A stretch of 21,761 nucleotides of DNA from Eggerthellaceae bacterium (GTDB taxonomy: Bacteria; Actinomycetota; Coriobacteriia; Coriobacteriales; Eggerthellaceae). This document shows, one piece after another, positions 12,174 to 20,981 of the stretch (the first letter of the stretch is position 1; each line of letters begins with the position of its first letter). The position numbers were made by a program, and so were the translations under genes. The stretch lies in NCBI GenBank assembly GCA_900754495.1, contig CAAEDC010000162.1, positions 1 through 21,761 on the forward strand. The letters run 5' to 3'. The notes under the pieces are model-generated. The model was given only the letters and a program-made list of their open reading frames with translations, was not told where the DNA came from and made no database searches.

Positions 12174-13382
12174 ATGAGCGACTACCAGCGCATCTGCCTT
12201 GTCCATTACCATGAGATCGGGCTCAAGGGGCACAACCGCAAGGCGTTCGAGGAGCGCCTGCTCAAAAACCTCGAGGCATTGCTGTCTCCCTTCCCGGTCG
12301 TGACCATCCACCGCATCTCGGGCCGTCTCTGCGTCTTCTTCAAGGAAGGGACGCCCGTCGAGACCGCCCTCGAGGCAGCCGACATCATCGCGCGCGTGCC
12401 GGGCGTCGCACGCGTGTCGAGCGGGTTCAAATGCGAACGCGATATCGACCAGATGACCGAGGCGGGCATCTCCGCAATGGCTGAAGCGGGGGAGATGTCC
12501 AGCTTCAAGGTTCATGCCCGCCGCAGCCATACCGATTTCCCGATCGGATCCCAGGATATGAACCGCATCATCGGAGGCAACCTCTCCGACGCGTATCCCG
12601 AGGTCGCCGTCAAGATGAAGGATCCCGACGTGACCGTGGGCGTGGAGGTCGTGCAGAACGCGTCATACGTCTACGCGCGCAGCAAGGTCGGCGTCGGCGG
12701 TCTTCCCGTGGGCAGCTCGGGCCGCGTCGTCTCGCTGCTTTCGAGCGGCATCGACTCGCCGGTCGCCTCGTGGCGCATGGCGCGCCGCGGTGCGATCGTC
12801 ATCGGCGTCCACTTCTCCGGCAGGCCCCAGACCTCCGATGCGAGCGAATGGCTGGTCGACGACATCGCCCACGTGCTCGAGAGGACCGGCTGCATCGCGC
12901 GCGTCTACACCGTCCCGTTCGGCGACTGCCAGCGCGAGATCGCGCTGGCGGCCCCGCCCGAGCTGCGCGTCATCCTCTACCGGCGGTTGATGTTCAGGGT
13001 CGCCGAGGAGATCGCGCGTCGCGAGAAGGCGGGCGCTCTCGTCACGGGCGAGAGCCTCGGCCAGGTTGCGTCCCAGACGCTCGACAACATCCGATGCACC
13101 GACGCGGTGGTCGAGCGCCCTGTGTTTCGCCCCCTGATCGGCACCGATAAGATCGAGATCATCCGCGAGGCGACGCAGCTGGGCACCTTCGAGATCTCCT
13201 CTCAGGACGCGCCCGACTGCTGCACGCTGTTCATGCCGCGCAATCCCGAGACGCATGCCAAGCTCGGGCCCGTGCTCGAGGCGGAAGCCGCCCTTCCCAT
13301 CGCTCAGTGGGTCGAAGAGCTCGCGGACGGCGCGGAGGTGCGCGACTACGCGTGTCCTTCGTATAAGAGGCGCGCTAGATAG
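12174..13382 (+). CDS. thiI: tRNA 4-thiouridine synthase / thiamine thiazole sulfur carrier ThiI
   Basis: A 402-residue enzyme that adenylates U8 of tRNA and inserts sulfur to form 4-thiouridine, and in many bacteria also feeds sulfur to ThiS. In order it has an N-terminal ferredoxin-like domain, a THUMP domain (about residues 60-165) and a PP-loop ATP pyrophosphatase domain with SSGIDSP at 190-196. The segment TGESLGQVASQTLDN follows, then a cysteine pair in DAPDCCTLF near residue 350, which corresponds to the conserved disulfide-forming Cys of the family. It ends there: the C-terminal rhodanese domain of the E. coli protein is missing, as in Bacillus-type ThiI, so a partner desulfurase would supply sulfur. 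AGGGAG at 12159-12164 sets the ATG. Confidence 0.95.
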   Translation: MSDYQRICLVHYHEIGLKGHNRKAFEERLLKNLEALLSPFPVVTIHRISGRLCVFFKEGTPVETALEAADIIARVPGVARVSSGFKCERDIDQMTEAGISAMAEAGEMSSFKVHARRSHTDFPIGSQDMNRIIGGNLSDAYPEVAVKMKDPDVTVGVEVVQNASYVYARSKVGVGGLPVGSSGRVVSLLSSGIDSPVASWRMARRGAIVIGVHFSGRPQTSDASEWLVDDIAHVLERTGCIARVYTVPFGDCQREIALAAPPELRVILYRRLMFRVAEEIARREKAGALVTGESLGQVASQTLDNIRCTDAVVERPVFRPLIGTDKIEIIREATQLGTFEISSQDAPDCCTLFMPRNPETHAKLGPVLEAEAALPIAQWVEELADGAEVRDYACPSYKRRAR

Positions 13383-13409
13383 GCTCGGCATCCACATCGG
13401 ATTCTCCCG

Positions 13410-13452
13410 GCGCCCGCGTTTCCCTTCGAGGGAGGCGCGGGCGCTACCTTTT
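13410..13452 (+). terminator. Strong hairpin terminator after thiI
   Basis: GCGCCCGCG (13410-13418) pairs with CGCGGGCGC (13436-13444), and TCCCT/AGGGA (13421-13425 with 13429-13433) extends the stem inward to a TCG loop. ACC plus a TTTT run follows at 13446-13452. It separates thiI from the comEA cluster, whose own ribosome site begins about 20 bases later. Confidence 0.8.
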
Positions 13453-13484
13453 CTGCGGTCGTTTGCCGGAAGAGGAGGTATCCC

Positions 13485-14174
13485 ATGTCGTTTCAGGAAA
13501 GCGCGGAGTCGCTGCGTTCGAAGCTCCATCTGACGGATCGGTTGAGCGTCCCCGTTCTGGTGGGCATCTGCGCGGTGATCGTTATCGGCGTCGCGATCGC
13601 GGGGTATTCGCTTTTGGGTGGCTTGTCCTCGGATTCGTTCTCGTTCGGCGTCGGAGAGGAGGGAGCGACCGTCGAGGTCGAGGGGCTGGAGCTTACGGAT
13701 GCGGCGGACGCCGAAGGCGCTGGCGGGCAGGTTGCGCCGACGATCGCCGTCCATGTCAGCGGTGCCGTAGCGGCGCCGGGAGTCTACGAACTCGAAGAGG
13801 GCGCGCGCGTCGCCGATGCGGTTGAGCACGCCGGAGGTTTCCTGGAGGGCGCTGCCGAGCACGCGCTAAACCTCGCGCGCGTGCTCAACGACGGCGAGCA
13901 GGTCGTCGTGCCGACCGCCGAGGAGCATGCTGCCCAGCAAGCCGCCGTCGAGGCGTCGGGAGGCACCGCGGGCGTCGGCGGGAAGGTCAACATCAACACA
14001 GCTTCGGCAGAACAGCTCGACACGCTGCCCGGCGTCGGGGAGTCTACGGCCCAGAAGATCATCGCCGATCGCGAGGCCAACGGGCCCTTCTCCTCGCCGG
14101 AGGATCTCAAACGCGTGTCCGGGATCGGAGACAAGAAGTACGCCGAGCTGGCCGACCTCATCACCGTCGGGTAG
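13485..14174 (+). CDS. comEA: ComEA-type DNA-binding competence protein
   Basis: A 229-residue membrane-anchored protein that binds double-stranded DNA outside the membrane and hands it to ComEC. A single N-terminal transmembrane segment lies near residues 22-46, then an acidic Gly/Ala/Glu-rich linker, a SLBB domain (IAVHVSGAVAAPGVYEL near 87 to VVVPT near 144) and a C-terminal helix-hairpin-helix pair starting KVNINTASAEQLDTLPGVG (167-185) and ending GIGDKKYAELADLI. This is the standard Gram-positive ComEA architecture. GAGGAGG about 6 bases upstream sets the ATG. Three bases separate it from comEC. The presence of comEA/comEC alone does not prove natural transformation, because the pilus genes are not in this window. 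Confidence 0.94.
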   Translation: MSFQESAESLRSKLHLTDRLSVPVLVGICAVIVIGVAIAGYSLLGGLSSDSFSFGVGEEGATVEVEGLELTDAADAEGAGGQVAPTIAVHVSGAVAAPGVYELEEGARVADAVEHAGGFLEGAAEHALNLARVLNDGEQVVVPTAEEHAAQQAAVEASGGTAGVGGKVNINTASAEQLDTLPGVGESTAQKIIADREANGPFSSPEDLKRVSGIGDKKYAELADLITVG

Positions 14175-14177
14175 CTG

Positions 14178-16568
14178 ATGCGCTTCTTCGACGGCATCCT
14201 CCGCGATTTCGGGGGACGGCGTTCTGATGTGGGCGCTGCCCCCGTGCGCCCTTCGATTCCGCCGCTGTTGATGGTCGGCTTGTCCGCATGGGCATCCTGC
14301 GCGCTTATCTGGTCGATGGCGGAGGGGGTTTCCGCAGGCGCATGCCTTGCCTTGGCGATCCTCTGCGCGGGAGGCGCGCTTTTCACCGTCCTCGTGTTTC
14401 TGATGGTTCGCCGCGCGCCGTCGCTGTTCTGCCTCGCGGCCGGATTGCTCCTCGGAGCAACGCTCTCCCTTGCCGGCGCGCACACGCTCCATCTCCAGCA
14501 GGACGCGCTCGCGGGCCATCCGACGGAGGAGGCCCTCCTCGAGGCCTGCGAGGACGCGGCGCACACGCCCTACGGGTTGCGATGCGCCTTCACCGTCCGC
14601 TTCCCGGACGGCGTCACCGGCAAGATCGCGGCATACCTCGACGAGGATGTCAATCCTCCTTTGCACGGCGACCTTTTCCTGGCTACGGTCGATGCGGCGC
14701 AGGTGTCGGCGTCCTCGAGTGATTGGGCATGGCGTTCGGGACAGGCGGCGACGGCGAAGTTGACGGATGTACGCCAGGTTGCCCGTACGGATCCGCTCGG
14801 CGCCGTTCTTCGATTGCGCGAGGGGGCCATCGCGGCGCTGGCGGGGGAGGGGGAGCCCTCCGCCGTGCTCCAGGCGCTCGTCTGCGGGTACTGCACCGAA
14901 TACGACGAGACGCGCATCAAGCAGGATTTCACGACATGCGGGCTCGCCCACATCGTCGCGGTTTCGGGCGCGCACCTCGTGATCGTGAGCGCGCTCACGA
15001 CGATCGTCTTGCAGGCGCTCAGGCTCCCGCGCGTCATCACGGTCGCGCTCAACCTTTTGCTGATGTTGGGCTACCTCGCGCTCGCGGGAATGCCCGTCTC
15101 CGCCGTTCGCGCGTTCGTTATGGCGGCGGCGCTGCAGCTTTCCTTCCTCTCGAAGCGGCGCAGCACAGGTCTTGCGGCTCTGGGTGCCTGCGTGTTCGGG
15201 ATGATCGCGCTCGACCCCGTCGTGGCGGTCTCGGCGTCGTTCGCCCTCTCGGCTTTGTCGACATTCGGGATCGCCCTGTTCAGCCCCCTTGCGGCCCACT
15301 GGCTCCGGATGATCTGCGGGTCGATGCCCGACTTTGCGATCGACGCGCTCGCGATGACGCTCGCGTCCTCGCTTCTCGCGCAGCCGTACTCGACGGCGCT
15401 GTTCTCGCAGGTGCCGCTCGTCTCCCCGCTGGCGAACGTCCTGTCGACCCCGCTCATCGGCCCCTTGTGCGGGTGGGGGATCATCGCCGCGTTGACAGCG
15501 GCTGTCTATCCCGCGGTCGGGTCGCTGCTGGTCGATGCCGCGACGTGCGGCGCGGGCGCATTGTGCACGCTCGTCGCGTGGTGCGCATCCCTCCCGTTCG
15601 CCAGCTTGCCCGTAGCGCTCGACCCCGGCGTCGGCCTCGCAGCATCGTTCGCGCTGTCCTGCGCGCTGTGGATCGCCTGGCCATGTCCCCGCCGGCGCAT
15701 CCGTCCGCGGAGGATCGCTGCGGCTGGCGCCGTCCTTGCGCTCGCTTTCGCCGTGGCGATCACGGTCGGCTCCCTTGCACGGGGGACGCAGCTCGTCATG
15801 CTCGATGTGGGCCAGGGAGACGCGTTTTTGCTTCGAAGCGAAGGGAGGACGGTCCTCATCGACACCGGAGCCTACGACTCGCTTCTGCGCTCTGCCCTCG
15901 CGCGGCAGGGCGTGGTTCATCTCGACGCGGTCATCGTCACGCATGCCGACGACGACCATTGCGGCGCGCTCGCGAGTTTGCGCGGAACGGTTGCCGTCGA
16001 TTCGGTGATCGTCGCCGAGGACGCGCTTTCCTGCGGATGCGCATCATGCCGGATCCTGGTCGATGACGCGGTCCGGCTCGTCGGCCGGAACCGTCTTATG
16101 GGCATCGAACGTGGGGATGAGATCGCGGTCGGAAGTTTCACCTTGAAAACGGTCTGGCCGGAGGGGTTCGTCGAAGAGGGAGGCAACGCCGATAGCCTCT
16201 GCTTCGTCGTGGGCTGCGACGCCGATGCCGATGGAGAGGCGGACTCCACGGCGCTCATGGTCGGCGACGCGGAGGCGGAGCAGCTCGCATCGATGATGAA
16301 CGACGGTCTTTTGCCACCCGCAGGCGTCGACATCCTCAAAGTCGGCCATCATGGATCCAAAAACGCGTTCGACGACGAGCTGCTCGAGGAACTCGCGCCC
16401 AGGATCGCGCTCATCAGCGTGGGGGAGGCAAACCGCTACGGCCATCCCGCCGCGGAGATCACGGACGCCCTCGACCGCAGCGGAGCGGCGACGTTCCGCA
16501 CCGATCTCCAAGGAGACGTTTCGTGCAAATTCGAGGACGACTCCGTCACCGTCTCGACGCTGCGGTAG
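14178..16568 (+). CDS. comEC: ComEC/Rec2 DNA-uptake channel
   Basis: A 796-residue polytopic membrane protein that carries single-stranded DNA into the cytoplasm. After two or three N-terminal membrane helices (about 28-105) comes an OB-like extracytoplasmic domain (DUF4131, about 115-205). The Competence domain follows (about 225-500), with the signature GLAHIVAVSGAHL at 255-267 and many hydrophobic helices, then another helix (513-532) and a C-terminal metallo-beta-lactamase-like domain (LDVGQGDAFLL at 542-552, THADDDH at 588-594, GHHGSKN at 723-729). All three regions are present, so the protein looks complete. Oddities are a Cys cluster at 619/621/624 and an acidic DADADGEAD loop at 681-689. 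It starts 3 bases after comEA, with no clear ribosome site of its own, which suggests coupling. Confidence 0.95.
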   Translation: MRFFDGILRDFGGRRSDVGAAPVRPSIPPLLMVGLSAWASCALIWSMAEGVSAGACLALAILCAGGALFTVLVFLMVRRAPSLFCLAAGLLLGATLSLAGAHTLHLQQDALAGHPTEEALLEACEDAAHTPYGLRCAFTVRFPDGVTGKIAAYLDEDVNPPLHGDLFLATVDAAQVSASSSDWAWRSGQAATAKLTDVRQVARTDPLGAVLRLREGAIAALAGEGEPSAVLQALVCGYCTEYDETRIKQDFTTCGLAHIVAVSGAHLVIVSALTTIVLQALRLPRVITVALNLLLMLGYLALAGMPVSAVRAFVMAAALQLSFLSKRRSTGLAALGACVFGMIALDPVVAVSASFALSALSTFGIALFSPLAAHWLRMICGSMPDFAIDALAMTLASSLLAQPYSTALFSQVPLVSPLANVLSTPLIGPLCGWGIIAALTAAVYPAVGSLLVDAATCGAGALCTLVAWCASLPFASLPVALDPGVGLAASFALSCALWIAWPCPRRRIRPRRIAAAGAVLALAFAVAITVGSLARGTQLVMLDVGQGDAFLLRSEGRTVLIDTGAYDSLLRSALARQGVVHLDAVIVTHADDDHCGALASLRGTVAVDSVIVAEDALSCGCASCRILVDDAVRLVGRNRLMGIERGDEIAVGSFTLKTVWPEGFVEEGGNADSLCFVVGCDADADGEADSTALMVGDAEAEQLASMMNDGLLPPAGVDILKVGHHGSKNAFDDELLEELAPRIALISVGEANRYGHPAAEITDALDRSGAATFRTDLQGDVSCKFEDDSVTVSTLR

Positions 16569-16577
16569 AATCACAGC

Positions 16578-17552
16578 ATGGCATCACAGACTTCCAAAGA
16601 CGCTCTTCTTCCGGCCTACGCCGCCGTGGGCGATGACGCGCTGAAACGCGAAACCGTCGCGAAGAGGCTGCGCGCGCGCCTGCAGAAGCTCGGCGACGTG
16701 TCCTTCAACTACGACGAGTTCTCAGGCGAGACCGCCGAGGGCGCCCGGATCGTGGACGCCTGCAACACCGTCCCCTTCGCCAGCCCCGTGCGCATGGTGT
16801 GCGTGAAGCACGTCGATAAGCTCAAGAAGGCGGACACGGAAGCCCTCGTCTCCTACCTCCAAAGCCCGAGCGAATCCACGGTCCTCCTCCTGGAGGCCGA
16901 GAAGCTTGCCAAGTCGACGCGTCTGTACAAGGCCGTGGCGGCCTGCGGCGCGAACGCCATCATCGATTGCTCCGCCCCCAAGCGCAACGCCCTGCCGCGG
17001 CTCGTCCGCTCGATGGCGGTGGGTCACGGCATCACGATCACCGAGGGCGCGGCGCGGCTTCTGGTCGAGCTCGCCGGCGAGGACACCGTGCGTCTCGATT
17101 CGGAGCTGGGCAAGATCGCGCTCGCCCATGTCGGCTCCGATGCGGTCAACGAGCACGAGGTTTCGAGCCTGGTTGCGCGCACGACCGAGGTGAAGTCGTG
17201 GGAGTTCCTCGACGCGATGTCCGCGCGCAACGCCAAACGCTGCCTGCTCTACCTCTCGCGCATGAAGTCGGTTTCCGCTGGATCGCTCATCGTCATGTCG
17301 GCGGGCCGCGTCCGCGAGTTGATATGCGCCAAGTCGCTCGTGCGCCGCGGGGAAGCGCACGCGATCCCCGCTGCTCTGGGCAAGGATGCGTGGAAGGTCA
17401 AGCACCATGTCGAATGGGCGGGGCGATTCACCGCCGAGGAGCTGCGCGAGGCGCTCATCCGCGCACGCGACGCCGAACGCGCCTCGAAAAGCGGCACCAA
17501 GCCCGAAGACGCCTTCCTCGATTGGCTCCTCGCGTTCCTCAAGCGCGATTAG
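16578..17552 (+). CDS. holA: DNA polymerase III delta subunit (clamp loader)
   Basis: A 324-residue AAA+-like subunit that opens the beta sliding clamp within the clamp loader. It has the family's N-terminal layout (short beta strand, then a segment in which the clamp-loader fold lacks a true Walker A), VRMVCVKHVDKLKKAD near residue 72, LLLEAEKLAKSTRLYK near 100, and the C-terminal collar-domain region including SAGRVRELICAKSLVRRG. Identification rests on overall pattern and on its place after comEC and before rpsT, a common arrangement in Gram-positive bacteria. The ATG at 16578 is 9 bases after the comEC stop and has almost no Shine-Dalgarno match, so translation probably depends on coupling to comEC. 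Confidence 0.9.
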   Translation: MASQTSKDALLPAYAAVGDDALKRETVAKRLRARLQKLGDVSFNYDEFSGETAEGARIVDACNTVPFASPVRMVCVKHVDKLKKADTEALVSYLQSPSESTVLLLEAEKLAKSTRLYKAVAACGANAIIDCSAPKRNALPRLVRSMAVGHGITITEGAARLLVELAGEDTVRLDSELGKIALAHVGSDAVNEHEVSSLVARTTEVKSWEFLDAMSARNAKRCLLYLSRMKSVSAGSLIVMSAGRVRELICAKSLVRRGEAHAIPAALGKDAWKVKHHVEWAGRFTAEELREALIRARDAERASKSGTKPEDAFLDWLLAFLKRD

Positions 17553-17942
17553 CGCACGGACCGCCTTCGATCACCCTTCGCACTCGACTCCGGCAGGCCT
17601 CTGGTCCGGAAATCCAGTTCATCAGTCCAAAAAACCAGCGTTTTGCATAGATGGCATGCGAGATCCTGCATGCTCGGATGCATTTGAGCGGGCTTGACGT
17701 CGGAAAACGTACTCCTTATCGAAGCGATCCCGTTGCGTTCGGCGTTCGGGAGCCTCTCCGATGCCCGTGATGCTATGCAATATGGCCGATTATTGGAGTA
17801 CGTGGTCGGAATCTACGCTTGAAGGGGCGCCGTCCGTGGCGGTAGCGCGTCCATCGCCGCATTGAAATGCGAAGCGCCCCCGAATCGGGGGCGCTTCTCC
17901 TTGATATGCAGATGGATCGCGTGTGCGACCAACGTGCTCAGG
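17553..17942. other. Noncoding region between holA and rpsT with inverted repeats
   Basis: These 390 bases lie between converging genes. No convincing coding frame or tRNA is visible. Two GCATGC copies (17654-17659, 17668-17673) can pair around 8 bases. A larger inverted pair, ACGTACTCC (17707-17715) and GGAGTACGT (17795-17803), is extended by ATCG (17718-17721) and CGAT (17787-17790). The base composition here is less GC-rich than the genes on either side. I do not see a terminator close behind holA; the first clear hairpin is the rpsT terminator at 17871-17897. Confidence 0.6.
17871..17897 (-). terminator. Perfect 12-bp hairpin, terminator of rpsT
   Basis: GAAGCGCCCCCG (17871-17882) and CGGGGGCGCTTC (17886-17897) pair exactly around a 3-base loop, 45 bases downstream of the rpsT stop codon on the minus strand. 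The T run after it on the minus strand is short and broken (GCATTTCAAT). It could also stop transcripts arriving from holA on the plus strand. Confidence 0.8.
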
Positions 17943-18452
17943 TTATTCGGCAGCCTCTTCACCCTCGGCGGCAGCAGCCTCGGCCTCGGCCTTGGCAGCC
18001 TCCTCGGCCTCCTTGGCCTTGCGGTCGGCAGCAGCCTTCTGGGCCTTCTGGGTCTCCTCACGGCGCTTCGCCTTCTCAGCGGCGGCAGCCTCCATCTTGG
18101 CGATGCGGGCGGCCTTGGCGTCGGCCTTCTTGGAGCCGGTCTTGTTGGCCTTGGGCTCGGGCTTCACATACGCGGCGCGATCGGCGTCGGTGACGATCGT
18201 GTTGGCCAGGCTCATGATGCCGCTCTTGCGGTTGGCGGCCTGGTTCTTGTGGATGACGCCCTTGGAGGCGGCCTTGTCCATCAGACGGCACGCGGCGAGC
18301 GCGGCGGCGTAGGCCTCGGCGCCGTTGCCGGCCTCGACGGCGTCCTTGACGCGGCGGGTCGCGGTCTTCAGCGCGGCCTTGACGGCGCGGTTGCGCATGC
18401 GGGACTTCTCGTTGGTGATGATGCGCTTCTTCTGACTCTTGATGTTCGCCAT
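17943..18452 (-). CDS. rpsT: 30S ribosomal protein S20 with long C-terminal extension
   Basis: A 169-residue product. The first ~88 residues are ordinary S20: [11 protein letters not shown] at the N terminus, [10 protein letters not shown], and [17 protein letters not shown] near 64-80. S20 binds 16S rRNA near the base of the small subunit and is needed for its assembly. Family members are normally 85-90 residues long. Here the frame continues for ~80 more residues: first a Lys/Ala-rich part (about 95-145), then an Ala/Glu-rich acidic end, low in complexity and predicted by eye to be helical or coiled-coil-like. The extension is in frame with no intervening stop, and codon use matches the rest, so it is part of the protein and not a read-through artefact. 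On the minus strand AAAGGA lies about 10 bases before the ATG. Confidence 0.95.
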   Translation of the reverse strand: MANIKSQKKRIITNEKSRMRNRAVKAALKTATRRVKDAVEAGNGAEAYAAALAACRLMDKAASKGVIHKNQAANRKSGIMSLANTIVTDADRAAYVKPEPKANKTGSKKADAKAARIAKMEAAAAEKAKRREETQKAQKAAADRKAKEAEEAAKAEAEAAAAEGEEAAE

Positions 18453-18721
18453 TTCTGCAGTTCCTTTCCTACACGTTTGCAGTCACGCGTCAGCGCACGC
18501 GTTGCGTCGGTGGGGAAGGTCTCTGTGCGCGTTGGGAAGATGAAAGGCATGGAACGAAGAGCTGATCGGCGGTTCCATGAAAAGCGGTCAGGATTTTTCC
18601 GCTCGGCGGCCTTTCAGCCTCCCAACAACACGCTTGAGTCCCTCTGCAGCCACGTCTGCGGACCGGCGACGCCGAGGCGTCGCGCATGCGTATCGCTGAA
18701 CACAAGCGGATAGGATAGCAG

Positions 18722-18751
18722 AAATACCGCACGCGCGCCAGACGAATTCAA
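18722..18751 (-). promoter_or_regulatory. Possible rpsT promoter
   Basis: Read on the minus strand, TTGAAT (18746-18751) stands 18 bases before GTATTT (18722-18727). The -10 match is imperfect; an alternative -10-like TATCCT lies a little downstream with no good -35. If used, it gives an rpsT leader of about 260 bases. Confidence 0.35.
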
Positions 18752-18815
18752 AAGGCCTCCATGTGAAGGATAGCCGGAGCATTCGTCCAGCCGTCCAACC
18801 CGCGCCGCCATACGC

Positions 18816-18821
18816 TAGAAT
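18816..18821 (+). promoter_or_regulatory. Possible -10 box for lepA
   Basis: TAGAAT lies about 97 bases before the lepA ATG in an otherwise GC-rich stretch. There is no good -35 hexamer at 16-18 bases upstream (GTCCAA at 17), so the call is tentative. Confidence 0.35.
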
Positions 18822-18917
18822 AGTTTGGATGAGAACACGCGGCACACTCGAACGCGTCGCATTCGCACCGAAGGGCGCTCCGACGTTCGCCGCATTGCAC
18901 CATATGGAAGATAGGTT

Positions 18918-20744
<1,827 letters not shown>

Positions 20745-20761
20745 GCGGATAGGCGGGAATC

Positions 20762-20959
20762 ATGGCTCGAAATGACGAGGAATACAACTGGCTCGACGAT
20801 CCGTTCGACGAGAAGAAAGCCGCCAAGGATCAGCAGCAGACGGGCATGAGCAGCCGCTCGAAGATCTTCGTCGGCGTCGGGTGCCTGGTTGTGGTACTCG
20901 TGCTCATCGTGCTCGTTTTCATGGGGCTCGGCATGCTGGGCATGATGGCGACGGCGTAG
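20762..20959 (+). CDS. Small single-pass membrane protein, function unknown
   Basis: I do not recognise this 65-residue protein. The first ~25 residues are acidic and hydrophilic (NDEEYNWLDDPFDEKK), then a Ser/Arg/Lys-containing stretch (about 28-35), then one strongly hydrophobic segment (about 36-63) rich in Val, Leu, Gly and Met that runs to the C terminus. Positive residues just before the hydrophobic segment suggest the N terminus is cytoplasmic. The ATG at 20762 lies 17 bases after the lepA stop with a modest GGCGGG ribosome site, and 22 bases separate its stop from the dus start, so it probably belongs to a lepA transcript. Codon use matches the neighbours, which supports a real gene. 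Confidence 0.7.
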   Translation: MARNDEEYNWLDDPFDEKKAAKDQQQTGMSSRSKIFVGVGCLVVVLVLIVLVFMGLGMLGMMATA

Positions 20960-20981
20960 GGCGCCGATCCGCTACGACGCT

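Larger units (their letters stand above)
18453..18917. other. Divergent intergenic region rpsT / lepA with long rpsT leader
   Basis: These 465 bases hold the start signals for both genes. No convincing coding frame is present. On the minus strand several palindromes would fall in the rpsT 5' leader: GCGACGCC/GGCGTCGC (18666-18683), AGCGG/CCGCT (18583-18587 with 18599-18603, followed on the minus strand by a short T run) and CATGGAAC/GTTCCATG (18548-18555 with 18572-18579). Candidate promoters for each direction are listed separately. Confidence 0.6.

Noticed and set aside
16566..16571. TAGAAT as a -10 box for a holA promoter
   Set aside because: It overlaps the comEC stop codon and has no acceptable -35 hexamer at normal spacing.
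17553..17942. A tRNA or other small RNA gene in the holA-rpsT gap
   Set aside because: I looked for a T-loop signature and cloverleaf pairing and found none; only simple inverted repeats are visible.
17862..18713. A plus-strand frame giving a Gly/Leu-rich, membrane-like protein over rpsT
   Set aside because: It is the complement of the Ala/Glu/Lys-rich rpsT tail; the apparent hydrophobicity comes from the antisense reading of Ala and Glu codons.
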